Below, piece by piece: positions 17,255-25,786 of a stretch of DNA of 64,000 nucleotides. The notes under the pieces were generated by a model that saw only the letters and a program-made list of their open reading frames with translations, was not told the DNA's origin and did no database searches. Each line of letters starts with the position of its first letter. The first letter of the stretch is position 1. Position numbers and translations under genes: made by a program. The DNA is from Paenibacillus sp. FSL R10-2734. GTDB lineage: Bacteria > Bacillota > Bacilli > Paenibacillales > Paenibacillaceae. The DNA lies in NCBI RefSeq assembly GCF_037963865.1, contig NZ_CP150170.1:1426001-1490000 (forward strand). Reading direction: 5' to 3'.

Positions 17255-17446
17255 ACGAGATGAGCTGAACTTATTCCGATAAAGCAGATCCAACGTGATT
17301 TCGCTGGACGGTGGACCGGACGGGTGACAGGGTTGCTAGGGAGCTGGCGGGCTGAGATCGGCTGGGGACCAGGCGCTAATGGTTCGATGGCAGAAAGAGA
17401 TACGACACCTTATTTTGAAGTGTTTACTGAGCAATATCGTACGTGA
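17255..17446 (+). pseudogene. Possible gene remnant, about 57 open codons
   Basis: A frame without ATG runs from a stop near 17264 to TGA at about 17446 and reads like protein (GRWTGRVTGLLGSWRAEIGW ... PYFEVFTEQYRT). It has no start or ribosome site. It may be the 3' end of a decayed gene, but it is short and I recognise no family. Confidence 0.3.
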
Positions 17447-17458
17447 ACAATAATTAAA

Positions 17459-17489
17459 AAGCCGCCCAGAGTTGCAGTCTGGGCGGCTT
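17459..17489 (-). terminator. Terminator for glutathione peroxidase transcript
   Basis: AAGCCGCCCAGA and TCTGGGCGGCTT form a perfect 12-base stem. On the reverse strand it is followed by TTTTTAATTATT, so it ends leftward transcription coming from 18283. Confidence 0.8.
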
Positions 17490-17560
17490 ATTGTTGTATA
17501 TGAATTCAATCTTGATAGGCTGAACAAAAGAATATAACAAAAAGCGAGAAGGATCGGAGG

Positions 17561-17680
17561 GGAATATTGGAACTGTAGGAGCGATAGCGACCGCCTTTGT
17601 CCCTGGATTTCCACCGCAAAGAGCGGTAATAATCAAGAAATCTGGGGACAACAGCGGCCGGAAGTCCAATGATTCACCGC
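17561..17680. repeat. Palindromic hairpin element, family C, copy 1
   Basis: Ends are GGAATATTGGAACT and AGTCCAATGATTC. Inside, TTGTCCC pairs with GGGGACAA, GGATTTC with GAAATC, and CCGCaaagaGCGG forms the tip. The copy at 44041-44165 has a different sequence in these arms but the same pairing. It lies in the 3' untranslated region of the glutathione peroxidase transcript. Confidence 0.75.
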
Positions 17681-17737
17681 AGTGACTACTGAGCTTTAAG
17701 TTAATATCATTAGTTCGGTCTAAATATCTAGAACATT

Positions 17738-18283
17738 CTATAGCAGTGCTTCGATCGCTGGCTCAATATCCAGAGGATCCACAGTAGACTCGAATCTAGT
17801 CACCACATTGCCTTCACGATCTATCAAGAATTTAGTGAAGTTCCATTTGATTTCGTCATTGTTCAGTGCTTCTGGATCTTTGCTCTCAAGCATGCTTTGA
17901 AGCAGCTTTCCTGAAGAATGGTTCATGTCGAAGCCTTCAAATCCGGCCTGTTCCGTAAGGTGAGCGAAGAGTGGATGCTTATGCTCGCCCTTTACTTCAA
18001 CCTTCTCAAAGAGTGGGAACGTAACGCCATAATTGATTTGGCAAAACACATTAACCTCTTCATTGCTACCAGGTTCCTGCTCCCCAAATTGATTGGAAGG
18101 GAAACCGAGAATTTGGAAACCACGTTCTTCGTATCTTTCATAGAGCTTTTGCAGGTCAGAATATTGGTGGGTAAAGCCACATTTACTTGCTGTATTCACA
18201 ATCAAAAGTACTTTACCTTTGTATTGCTCTAGTTCGATCTCTTTTCCACGAATACTGCGTGCCGTATATGAATAAATGCTCAT
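17738..18283 (-). CDS. Glutathione peroxidase-like thiol peroxidase
   Basis: A 181-residue cytoplasmic peroxidase that reduces hydroperoxides. The catalytic tetrad is intact: Cys35 in NTASKCGFT, Gln65... in FPSNQFGEQEPG, and Trp147-Asn148 in IKWNFTKFL. Cysteine replaces selenocysteine. Only one further cysteine is present (Cys81 in FCQINYG), at the place used as the resolving cysteine by thioredoxin-dependent members, so thioredoxin is a more likely reductant than glutathione. The gene has its own strong promoter (18364-18392) and stands alone. Confidence 0.93.
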   Translation of the reverse strand: MSIYSYTARSIRGKEIELEQYKGKVLLIVNTASKCGFTHQYSDLQKLYERYEERGFQILGFPSNQFGEQEPGSNEEVNVFCQINYGVTFPLFEKVEVKGEHKHPLFAHLTEQAGFEGFDMNHSSGKLLQSMLESKDPEALNNDEIKWNFTKFLIDREGNVVTRFESTVDPLDIEPAIEALL

Positions 18284-18363
18284 GCTGCTACATCCCTTCA
18301 GTTATGTATTGTAAATGCTAAAGCTGGCAGTGAATATGAACAGGAAATATTTTCAATGATTTA

Positions 18364-18392
18364 ATTGTAAACAATCAAAATATTGCTGTCAA
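18364..18392 (-). promoter_or_regulatory. Strong sigma-A promoter of the peroxidase gene
   Basis: On the reverse strand TTGACA (18392-18387), 17 bases, TACAAT (18369-18364). The -10 box lies inside ATTGTAAACAAT (18364-18375), a short inverted repeat that could be an operator. Confidence 0.75.
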
Positions 18393-18620
18393 CATCATCC
18401 ATTGAAAGGGATTGGAACCTTTAAAGCAGAGTTAGAATAGTATGGGTGTGGGTTATTTCATATTTCTAATTCTATTCAAGCGAGCTGGTATAGGAACAAT
18501 TTTAACTTATGGAATTTTAATGCATTAAAGCTGAGTAGCGTTACATTGTCATCTTGCATATGAATCCCTTTTTGATTAAGATAGCAGAAACCAGCGCAAA
18601 AGACGTGCTGACATAAATAA

Positions 18621-18925
18621 GGACTATGACGAAGAGAGTAAGCATTATAGCGGATCTTAACAGGGAAGGCGTGCCGGAGACTGAGAGCACCCTCATGAGA
18701 CGATTAATGCCGAAGTTCACTTCCGAGTCGGCCCCTGAAGTAGTTTGTCACAGGTTGTGGCAGGTATGAGTAGGGAGGCCCGCGCCCCGCGTTACCGGGT
18801 GAAAGACAGAATTAATTCTTAGTCAGGGAACATGATGTTCTATTCCTTTGTGCTAGTTTTCGGGTTAATTCTAAATAAGGGTGGTACCACGGCTCCTCGT
18901 CCCTTGCGACGGGGGGCCTTTTTGC
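18621..18925 (+). promoter_or_regulatory. T-box riboswitch, predicted phenylalanine-specific (TTC specifier)
   Basis: GACGAAGAGAGTAA begins Stem I; GCATTA pairs with TAATGC at 18705-18710; the specifier loop then reads CGAAGTTCA, giving TTC (18716-18718), a Phe codon, in the same position as CAA in the glnS leader. The T-box AAGGGTGGTACCAC is at 18877-18890, followed by a GGCTCCTCGTCCC/GGGGGGCC terminator and five T. Uncharged tRNA-Phe should switch on the downstream shikimate-pathway gene. The specifier call is by hand alignment. Confidence 0.9.
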
Positions 18926-18964
18926 GTTCCAAATTATACAATAAGAAGAGGGAGTGGAAGGGTA

Positions 18965-20041
18965 ATGAGTAACGTGGAATTGGATGTTCTTAGAGGTCGT
19001 CTGGATGAAATCAATGGGCAATTGCTGGAGCTAATCTCCGAGCGGGCCAAGGTTGTTCAGGAGATTGGAGTAGTAAAAGAAAAACAAGGTGTGCCTAAGT
19101 TCGATCCAGAACGGGAAAAGAAAATGCTGGATCAGCTCGTAGCGAGCAACAAAGGACCTTTCACTAACGGAACCATCCGCAGCCTCTTTAAACAAATTTT
19201 TTCAGCATCTCTGGACTTACAATCCGATGAACATAAAAAAACATTACTAGTAGCGCGTAAGAGTCACAAAGAAGATACGGTGATTGTTCTGCCGGGGGAT
19301 GTTACTGTTGGCGGTTCATCTTCGCTGATGGTAGCTGGTCCTTGCTCCGTGGAGAGCGAACTACAGACCCGCACCGTAGCTGCAGCCCTGCAAAAAGCTG
19401 GTGTACGTGTTATGCGTGGAGGTGCCTTTAAGCCTCGGACTTCCCCTTATGACTTCCAAGGTCTAGGTATGGATGGTCTAAGAATATTACGTGAAGCAGC
19501 AAATGATTATGGCCTGCTGACGATCAGTGAAATTGTTGACCCAAGACATATCGAAGAGTCCTTAGATTATGTAGATATCATCCAGATCGGTGCGCGTAAC
19601 ATGCATAACTTCGAGCTGCTAAAAGCGGTCGGTGAAGTCAATAAGCCAGTGCTGCTGAAGCGCGGATTGGCTGCCACACTCGATGAATTCATACATGCAG
19701 CGGAATACATCATGTCTCGTGGTAACACACAAATCATGTTGATTGAACGCGGAATTCGTACTTATGAAAAAGCGACCCGCAACACGCTCGATATTTCAGC
19801 TGTGCCTATTCTTAAGCAGGAATGCCATTTGCCAGTATTGGTCGATGTTACGCACTCCACAGGACGCAAAGACATTCTTATTCCTTGTGCGAAAGCCGCA
19901 CTCGCAGCCGGAGCCGATGGCATCATGGTTGAAGTTCACCCAGATCCTGCAACTGCGTTGTCCGATGCCGCACAGCAGCTGAATATTGATGAATTCAACA
20001 CCTTCTTCAATGAAGTGAAAGCTTCCGGGCTGTACCGGTAA
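18965..20041 (+). CDS. aroA: Bifunctional chorismate mutase / DAHP synthase
   Basis: A 358-residue fusion. Residues 1-90 are an AroQ-type chorismate mutase helix domain ('LRGRLDEINGQLLELISERA', 'EIGVVKEKQGVPKFDPERE'). Residues about 105-358 are the type I-beta DAHP synthase barrel, with AGPCSVES, RGGAFKPRTSPYDFQG, QIGARNMHN, LKRGLAATLDE and DVTHSTGRKD. It condenses PEP and erythrose-4-phosphate at the entry to the shikimate pathway; the mutase domain acts as feedback sensor for chorismate/prephenate in such fusions. The start is the ATG at 18965 with a GGAGTGGAAGGG site. An upstream GTG at 18881 lies inside the T-box and is rejected. In Bacillus the symbol aroA denotes this enzyme, not EPSP synthase. 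Confidence 0.95.
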   Translation: MSNVELDVLRGRLDEINGQLLELISERAKVVQEIGVVKEKQGVPKFDPEREKKMLDQLVASNKGPFTNGTIRSLFKQIFSASLDLQSDEHKKTLLVARKSHKEDTVIVLPGDVTVGGSSSLMVAGPCSVESELQTRTVAAALQKAGVRVMRGGAFKPRTSPYDFQGLGMDGLRILREAANDYGLLTISEIVDPRHIEESLDYVDIIQIGARNMHNFELLKAVGEVNKPVLLKRGLAATLDEFIHAAEYIMSRGNTQIMLIERGIRTYEKATRNTLDISAVPILKQECHLPVLVDVTHSTGRKDILIPCAKAALAAGADGIMVEVHPDPATALSDAAQQLNIDEFNTFFNEVKASGLYR

Positions 20042-20103
20042 TTTGAAATATAGAATATATAGAATTTGAATGAAAATTAAAGAATAAGCTAGAAAATGAT
20101 GTT

Positions 20104-20117
20104 AATAAGCGCTTACA
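20104..20117. promoter_or_regulatory. Candidate cre (CcpA) site
   Basis: AATAAGCGCTTACA matches the palindromic cre consensus TGTAAGCGCTTACA at 12 of 14 positions, 130 bases before the SulP gene. Carbon catabolite control of that gene is inferred. Confidence 0.45.
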
Positions 20118-20245
20118 TGTCTGAATGATCTTTTTGTGGAGGTGAAGGTGGGTCGAGTACAATAAGCAACATTAGCGTTGCACCGGCCCCGGGTCTTTTT
20201 GAAAAAGGCCTAAATACCTTAATAGCCACAGGAGGAAAGAAGATT

Positions 20246-21685
20246 TTGAAGCAGCTTACCTTAAATAATGGGTGGTTTTCTAACACTCGAACCGATATTT
20301 TATCGGGAATGACCGTAGCCGTTGCGCTGATACCTGAAGCGATCGCTTTTTCGATTCTGGCGGGAGTAAGTCCGATGGTAGGTTTATATGCCTCTTTTTG
20401 CATCGCTATTGTAACAGCACTTGCTGGAGGTAGACCCGGAATGATTTCGGCGGCTACGGGGGCCATGGCCCTGTTAGTCGGAAGCCTCGTGTTGGAACAC
20501 GGAATAGAGTATCTGTTTGCGGCAACTGTATTAGCTGGTGTGTTTCAGATATTGATGGGCATGTTGAAGCTGGGCCGATTTATAACATTTTTACCGCAGC
20601 CGGTAATGACGGGTTTTGTTAACGCGTTGGCGATTCTTATTTTTATGGCGCAGCTTACCCATTTTAATGGACAAGGCTGGGTAATGTATGGTCTGGTAGC
20701 TCTGACACTGCTTATTATTTATACGGTTCCACGGTTTACCAAAGCCGTACCTTCAGCGCTCGTAGCGATTGTTATCGTTTCTGTTCTTAGCATCGCTCTT
20801 CATCTGGACGTAAGAACCGTAGGCGATATGGGGAATATTACAGCAACTTTGCCACTATTCCATCTGCCACAGATCCCGCTCACGCTGGATACTCTGCTTA
20901 TTATTTTGCCATATTCGCTCTCGCTGGCCGTAGTTGGATTATTAGAATCTCTGATGACAGCCACCTTGATCGACGATATTACTGGCACTGGTAGTGATAA
21001 GAACAGAGAGGCGAAGGGGCAGGGCTTAGCGAATGTTATCACCGGATTTTTCGGGGGGATGGCAGGCTGTGCAATGATCGGCCAGTCGATGGTAAATATG
21101 AAGTCAGGGGGACGTACCCGTTTGTCCACGTTTGTGTCAGGGATCTTTTTATTGTTCCTGATCCTCGTGCTTGGCGATGTGGTTAAGCAGATTCCGATGG
21201 GCGCACTTGTCGGTGTGATGATTATGGTCTGTATCAGTACCTTTGAATGGGGCTCGCTCAAATCTCTGACCCGTGTTCCACTAAGCGACGCGCTCGTTAT
21301 GATTGTAACGGTGGTCACTGTGGTTGCTACGGACAATCTCTCTATCGGTGTTTTATGTGGTGTTCTGCTTAGTGCCTTGACCTTTGCTTGGAAAATAGCC
21401 TCGATCCGCCTAACTGTTCAGGAAGCTGCCTCTTCCAAAACATATTCGGTGTCCGGTCAGCTGTTCTTCGGCACAACAAGTCACTTCATTCATGAATTCA
21501 CCTACGATAGCGATCCCGATCATATTATTATCGATTTCTCTCACTCTCATGTGTGGGATCAATCCGCGGTGCATGCCATAGCCAAGACGATGAGCAAATA
21601 CGCTGAACTAGGCAAAAAGGTTACGATCACCGGACTTAATGAAGACAGCTCGCGGCTGGTTCAGCGGGTGGGGTTGTCATTATAG
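20246..21685 (+). CDS. SulP-family anion transporter with STAS domain
   Basis: A 479-residue membrane protein of the SLC26/SulP family. About 12-14 membrane segments cover residues 15-385; 'SGMTVAVALIPEAIAFSIL' and 'GVSPMVGLYASF' are the family signatures near TM1-TM2. The C-terminal STAS domain spans about 395-479 ('YSVSGQLFFG', 'IIIDFSHSHVWDQSAVHAI'). Members carry sulfate, bicarbonate or dicarboxylates; the substrate cannot be fixed here. The start is a TTG with GGAGGAAAG upstream. Confidence 0.9.
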   Translation: MKQLTLNNGWFSNTRTDILSGMTVAVALIPEAIAFSILAGVSPMVGLYASFCIAIVTALAGGRPGMISAATGAMALLVGSLVLEHGIEYLFAATVLAGVFQILMGMLKLGRFITFLPQPVMTGFVNALAILIFMAQLTHFNGQGWVMYGLVALTLLIIYTVPRFTKAVPSALVAIVIVSVLSIALHLDVRTVGDMGNITATLPLFHLPQIPLTLDTLLIILPYSLSLAVVGLLESLMTATLIDDITGTGSDKNREAKGQGLANVITGFFGGMAGCAMIGQSMVNMKSGGRTRLSTFVSGIFLLFLILVLGDVVKQIPMGALVGVMIMVCISTFEWGSLKSLTRVPLSDALVMIVTVVTVVATDNLSIGVLCGVLLSALTFAWKIASIRLTVQEAASSKTYSVSGQLFFGTTSHFIHEFTYDSDPDHIIIDFSHSHVWDQSAVHAIAKTMSKYAELGKKVTITGLNEDSSRLVQRVGLSL

Positions 21686-21716
21686 TAGGACATACAAAAA
21701 AATAACGGATACCCTG

Positions 21717-21752
21717 AAAAAAAGATTGCGCTATATGCGTGATCTTTTTTTT
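21717..21752 (+). terminator. Terminator after the SulP gene
   Basis: AAAAAAAGAT..CGC stem with GCG..ATC and eight T; it abuts the first family A repeat. Confidence 0.75.
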
Positions 21753-21852
21753 AAATATAAGCGTTTATATGTTCTACGCTATAAATTATCCTTATATTTC
21801 TCGCATAAACGCTTACCGTCCTAATAGGGACGCTGAAGGCGTTTTTGCTTGT
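21753..21852 (+). repeat. Two-hairpin element, family A, copy 1
   Basis: Starts AAATATAAG; the first hairpin closes with CTTATATT; then TCGCATAAACGCTTACCGTCC leads (quoted in two parts: TCGCATAAACG, CTTACCGTCC) into a second hairpin ending GGCGTTTTTGCTTG. Five further copies are at 24516, 34449, 34964, 36275 and 37991. Confidence 0.85.
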
Positions 21853-22005
21853 AGCAGATATTAACTATAAATGAAGACGAGCAAGGTTTTACTTTCGGTG
21901 TAAACTGATATAAAGTATAAAGTGGATATTGTTTATCTGCTTTATACATGGATGAGCTAATCTACAGTTTGAATCAAGCTATTTACGTAAATCGAGGTGC
22001 TGTAC

Positions 22006-22488
22006 ATGCATATGAAAACAGGGGTAGAACAGTCAGTGTATGCACTGGTTCTGCTCAACATGCTGCCGGACAAGGCGGTGCTGTCTGGAGAAGCGATTAG
22101 CCAGCAGCTCGGAGCATCGGCGACGTATTTTCAGAAATTGTTAAGAAAGCTGGTAACTGCAGACATTATCACGTCTGTTCCCGGCATTAAAGGTGGCTTT
22201 AAATTAAAGAAGAGACCTGAAGATATTCGTGTATATGACGTTTACCTTGCGGTGGAAGGACAGCAGTCGCTGTATTCATCAAATGGTATTCTGGTAGACA
22301 TGTTGGATTTGGAAAAAGAAGACAGCTGCTGCCTGTTAACCAATCTGATGGAAGAAGCTGAATCCTCTTGGAAAGCTGTATTAAAGCGGGAGACTATTGC
22401 TTCGTTGTCGGAGGAAATGCGCGGTGAACGCTTTAAAGATAAGATTGCAGCTTTAGAGGAATGGGTCAGCAATAAAATGGTCATCTAG
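22006..22488 (+). CDS. Rrf2-type winged-helix regulator
   Basis: A 160-residue DNA-binding protein. The Rrf2 pattern is clear: TGVEQSVYALVLLNMLP, then 'AISQQLGASATYFQKLLRKL' as the recognition helix region and 'SVPGIKGGFKLKKRPEDI' as the wing. It has only an adjacent Cys-Cys pair (DSCCLL), not the three-cysteine cluster-binding motif of IscR/NsrR, so it probably does not carry an iron-sulfur cluster. ATG 22006 has GAGGTG 6 bases upstream; ATG 22012 is possible. It lies 21 bases before the LLM oxidoreductase gene and is probably its autoregulated controller. Confidence 0.88.
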   Translation: MHMKTGVEQSVYALVLLNMLPDKAVLSGEAISQQLGASATYFQKLLRKLVTADIITSVPGIKGGFKLKKRPEDIRVYDVYLAVEGQQSLYSSNGILVDMLDLEKEDSCCLLTNLMEEAESSWKAVLKRETIASLSEEMRGERFKDKIAALEEWVSNKMVI

Positions 22489-22509
22489 CCAAAGAAGGGA
22501 TGTATTCGC

Positions 22510-23508
22510 ATGAGATTAAGTGTATTGGATCAGGCACCCGTGACAAGTGGTAACACAGCGGAAGGTGCTCTGCATAAAGCAGAAGAACTGGCTATTTTAG
22601 CAGATGAGTTGGGATATAGCAGAATGTGGATGGCTGAGCACCATGGCGGAAATACATTTGCTAGTTCAGCTCCGGAAGTAACGGCAGCTCGTTTAGCCGC
22701 CAAGACCAATCGTATTCGAATCGGCACCGGCGGTGTTATGATGATGCATTATTCTCCACTTAAGCTGGCGGAAGTATTTAAAACGTTAAGTGCTTTTTCC
22801 CCGGGGAGAATTGATTTCGGTGTGGGACGAGCTCCTGGTGGCGATACAAGTGCCATGTACGCTCTGTCTGAAGGCCGCGAGTTAATGCTGCATAACATGT
22901 ATGATAAGCTTGGCATTACTATGCAGCTGCTTAGTGATCAGATTCCGGAACATGAGCTTTATGCCAGTAACCTCGCCGCTCCAACGCAGGTAGCACTCCC
23001 TGAAGTATGGCTGCTAGGCTCTAGTGGCAACAGTGCACGAAAAGCTGCACAGATGGGAGTCGGATACTCCTTTGCGCAATTTTTTAATGGTGCGATGAGT
23101 AATGAGATCTTGGACCATTATCGGAATAACTACCAGCCTTCTATCTTCATGGACAAACCTGAGATCAGTGTATCCTATATGGTGACTACAGCAGAAACGA
23201 AGGAAGAAGCCGAATATGAGGCATTGCCGCAGGATATTTTCCGTTTGATGATGAGTAAAGGTAGAATTACGCAGGTGCTGACACCAGAAGAAGCTCAGAA
23301 CATATCGTTATCGGAAATTGATCGGATGGCAATCAAGGAAGGTCGGAAGATTCATTTGGTTGGAGCGGTTAAAGATATCGCTGCACGCTTGCAAGAAGAA
23401 CAAGCACAATATGGATTCCAGGAAGCAATGGTATGTAGCATTCCGCATTCGCAGGAGAAACGGTTAGAAGTTTACCGACTACTGGCGCGTGAACTTCTAG
23501 GTTCTTGA
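22510..23508 (+). CDS. Luciferase-like (LLM class) flavin-dependent oxidoreductase
   Basis: A 332-residue single-chain TIM-barrel monooxygenase-like protein. Diagnostic segments are LSVLDQAPV at the N-terminus, 'RMWMAEHHGGNTFASSAPEV' , RIGTGGVMMMHYSPLKLAE, and FGVGRAPGGDTSA. This belongs to the group annotated as alkanal monooxygenase alpha-chain-like (YwcH/YceB type in Bacillus). It is cotranscribed with the Rrf2-type regulator, so its substrate may be what the regulator senses. It is only distantly similar to the LLM protein at 10252-11337. Confidence 0.9.
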   Translation: MRLSVLDQAPVTSGNTAEGALHKAEELAILADELGYSRMWMAEHHGGNTFASSAPEVTAARLAAKTNRIRIGTGGVMMMHYSPLKLAEVFKTLSAFSPGRIDFGVGRAPGGDTSAMYALSEGRELMLHNMYDKLGITMQLLSDQIPEHELYASNLAAPTQVALPEVWLLGSSGNSARKAAQMGVGYSFAQFFNGAMSNEILDHYRNNYQPSIFMDKPEISVSYMVTTAETKEEAEYEALPQDIFRLMMSKGRITQVLTPEEAQNISLSEIDRMAIKEGRKIHLVGAVKDIAARLQEEQAQYGFQEAMVCSIPHSQEKRLEVYRLLARELLGS

Positions 23509-23617
23509 AGCTTTCCTTTTAAACCCACATTTGATATTTCCTGCGACCATTTACCCCAAACCTCCGTATAGACGGGTAAGCTTAAATGATTATCCATAAT
23601 CTAGGAGGGGTATTTTG

Positions 23618-24451
23618 ATGAATATGCAGATGAATCCGAAATTGAAGCAGTTGCGTCCCGGAAAAATAATTAGTGGTGTTGCAGCAGTGCTAATTGTACT
23701 GTTGATCGGCGCGAACTCATTTGTATCTGTAGAATATGGGCACGTAGGGTTGTACAAAACTTTTGGGAAATTAAATGACAATACATTGTCACCAGGTATG
23801 CATCTTAAAATTCCATTTATCCAGACGGTTATTCAGGTCAATACGCAGGTAACCAAGGCGGAGACAGATACGTCGGCATCTTCAAAGGACCTTCAGCCCG
23901 TATCTACACATGTGGCAGTTAACTATTCGGTGAATAAAGCTTCTGCCTATAATCTAATGAACAACATCGGCGGTAATTTCAACAATATAATTATTAATCC
24001 AGCTATACAGGAAATCGTCAAAGAAGTGACAGCTAAATATCCAGCAGAAGATTTGATTACGCGTCGTGATGTAGTCTCGGGTGAAATTAGTGAACATTTA
24101 ACTACTAGGCTGGCAAAATATGACCTTATCGTCAACGATATTAACATCGTTAACTTTAAATTCTCGGAGGCGTTTAATCAGTCGATTGAAGCGAAGCAGG
24201 TTGCTCAGCAACAGGCGCTAAAAGCGGAGAACGATCTCCGGCGGATTGAAATCGAAGCTAAGCAAAAGGTCGCGCAGGCTCAAGCCGAAGCTGAATCTTT
24301 AAGACTTAAAAAGCAGGAGGTTACACCTGAGTTGGTGCAGCTGAAGCAAATAGAGGTCCAAGAGAAGGCGTTAGAAAAATGGAACGGTGTGCTGCCGTCA
24401 GTAACAGGAGGAGCCACTCCATTTGTGGATATTCAATCCCTGACTAAATAA
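23618..24451 (+). CDS. Prohibitin/SPFH-domain membrane protein
   Basis: A 277-residue protein with one N-terminal membrane segment (residues about 17-38) followed by a PHB/SPFH domain ('VSVEYGHVGLYKTFGKL', 'LSPGMHLKIPFIQTV') and a long Ala/Glu/Lys coiled coil (about 190-245). Prohibitin-like proteins form ring assemblies that scaffold membrane microdomains or proteases. AGGAGGGG is 7 bases from ATG 23618; the in-frame TTG at 23615 is too close. It appears to be transcribed alone, with a terminator after it. Confidence 0.9.
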   Translation: MNMQMNPKLKQLRPGKIISGVAAVLIVLLIGANSFVSVEYGHVGLYKTFGKLNDNTLSPGMHLKIPFIQTVIQVNTQVTKAETDTSASSKDLQPVSTHVAVNYSVNKASAYNLMNNIGGNFNNIIINPAIQEIVKEVTAKYPAEDLITRRDVVSGEISEHLTTRLAKYDLIVNDINIVNFKFSEAFNQSIEAKQVAQQQALKAENDLRRIEIEAKQKVAQAQAEAESLRLKKQEVTPELVQLKQIEVQEKALEKWNGVLPSVTGGATPFVDIQSLTK

Positions 24452-24478
24452 TATATGATTGGATTCAATAACATAGAG

Positions 24479-24515
24479 AAGAGTCCTCTTTTAATACAAG
24501 GAGGGCTCTTTTTTA
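24479..24515 (+). terminator. Terminator after the prohibitin-like gene
   Basis: AGAGTCCTC and GAGGGCTCT arms with six T. Confidence 0.75.
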
Positions 24516-24615
24516 AAATATAAGAATTTATATGTTCTACTCTATAAATCGTTCTTATATTTCTCGCACAAACGCTTACCGTCCTTATAGGGACGCCGAA
24601 GGCGTTTTTGCTTGC
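24516..24615 (+). repeat. Two-hairpin element, family A, copy 2
   Basis: Directly follows a terminator, like copy 1. It contains AAATATAAG...CTTATATT, then CAAACGCTTACCGTCCTTAT and AGGGACGCCGAAGGCGTTTT. The remaining 24616-24801 upstream of deoC shows no clear feature. Confidence 0.85.
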
Positions 24616-24801
24616 ATTAAGCAGCTCGGCGGATAGTTATAAAATTTAGGGAATAATAACCTAGCCAAGTCTGTTCATTGCGATTTAACCGAGGCCTGAG
24701 GTGGGCTTGATTGCCTTGTCGACTTTGCAAAGCAGAGTTCTATTGGTATGATTACAGAGATGAAAAAAAATTACTATCCAAATCATGGAGGAATGACAAA
24801 A

Positions 24802-25479
24802 ATGAGCGAAATTACACTATCAGGGATCATTGATCATACACTGCTAAAAGCAGATGCACGGAAAGAAGATATCGTTAAATTGGCAGAGGAAGCAAAAGCC
24901 TATAAGTTTGCTTCGGTCTGCGTAAACCCTGCTTGGGTAGCTACTGCACATGAAGTATTGAAAGATACGCCTGAGGTTAAGGTATGTACAGTTATCGGCT
25001 TCCCGCTTGGATCCTCGACAACAGAAACCAAAGCATTCGAGACTACCAATGCTATCGCTAATGGCGCAGGTGAAGTGGACATGGTCATCAACATTGGAGC
25101 GCTGAAAGATGGCAATGATGATCTGGTGAAACGTGATATTGCAGCAGTTGTAGACGCAGCTCGTGGTAAAGCACTGACTAAGGTCATTATCGAGGCGTGC
25201 TTATTAACGGATGAAGAAAAAGTACGTGCCTGCAAGCTTTCTGTTGAAGCTGGAGCAGACTACGTAAAAACATCCACAGGATTCTCTACAGGTGGAGCAA
25301 CGAAGGAAGATATCGCGCTAATGCGTGCAACAGTTGGACCTAATGTGGGTGTGAAGGCTTCCGGTGGTGTGCGTAGTGCGGAAGACGCTCATGTAATGGT
25401 ACAAGCAGGTGCAAGCCGTATTGGTACTAGTGGCGGTGTAGCGATTGCTAAGGGAGAAACAAGTCAAAGTAATTACTAA
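24802..25479 (+). CDS. deoC: Deoxyribose-phosphate aldolase
   Basis: A 225-residue cytoplasmic class I aldolase splitting 2-deoxyribose-5-phosphate into glyceraldehyde-3-phosphate and acetaldehyde in nucleoside catabolism. The Schiff-base Lys156 is in DYVKTSTGFSTGG; partner Asp93 in GEVDMVINIG and Lys185 in VGVKASGGVR are present. The start at 24802 has GGAGG 10 bases upstream; the frame is open further but upstream starts lack a ribosome site. No other deo genes flank it. Confidence 0.95.
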   Translation: MSEITLSGIIDHTLLKADARKEDIVKLAEEAKAYKFASVCVNPAWVATAHEVLKDTPEVKVCTVIGFPLGSSTTETKAFETTNAIANGAGEVDMVINIGALKDGNDDLVKRDIAAVVDAARGKALTKVIIEACLLTDEEKVRACKLSVEAGADYVKTSTGFSTGGATKEDIALMRATVGPNVGVKASGGVRSAEDAHVMVQAGASRIGTSGGVAIAKGETSQSNY

Positions 25480-25497
25480 TAGACGATAAGTAAATCA

Positions 25498-25550
25498 GTA
25501 GCGGTGAGATGAGGTGGACAAGCTTTATCCGCCGCTATTTTGATTTTTCA
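25498..25550 (+). terminator. Probable terminator after deoC
   Basis: TAGCGG and CCGCTA arms followed by TTTTGATTTTT; the stem is interrupted. Confidence 0.5.
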
Positions 25551-25611
25551 TTAATTGTGTAGAAGTTCTACTACTAGATACATAGAATTAGTTTTGCTAA
25601 AAAGCTTTTAT

Positions 25612-25625
25612 TGAAAGCGTTATCT
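25612..25625. promoter_or_regulatory. cre-like sequence upstream of the sulfhydrylase gene
   Basis: TGAAAGCGTTATCT fits the degenerate cre consensus TGNAANCGNWNNCW. It lies about 160 bases before the start codon. A sulfur regulator would be more expected: ATTCACACCGGAAT at about 25671-25684 is a partial inverted repeat vaguely like CymR sites, which I cannot confirm. Confidence 0.3.
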
Positions 25626-25786
25626 GATTTCTTGGGACATGGTTTATTTCGTGAAATTAAAATATAATAATTCACACCGGAATAATAAGATTTTTTTCTT
25701 TTCAAATGATGTCGTTTATGAGAGAATGAGTACAATTCTTATTTGTTAAAGATTTCTATTCGTATTTATAAAGGGAGGAAATACCA

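Noticed and set aside
18881..18964. N-terminal extension of the DAHP synthase from GTG 18881
   Set aside because: The GTG is part of the T-box core sequence itself; the real start has its own ribosome site at 18965.
20800..21336. Long reverse-strand ORF inside the SulP gene
   Set aside because: A shadow of the real coding frame; no ribosome site, and the forward protein has clear family motifs.
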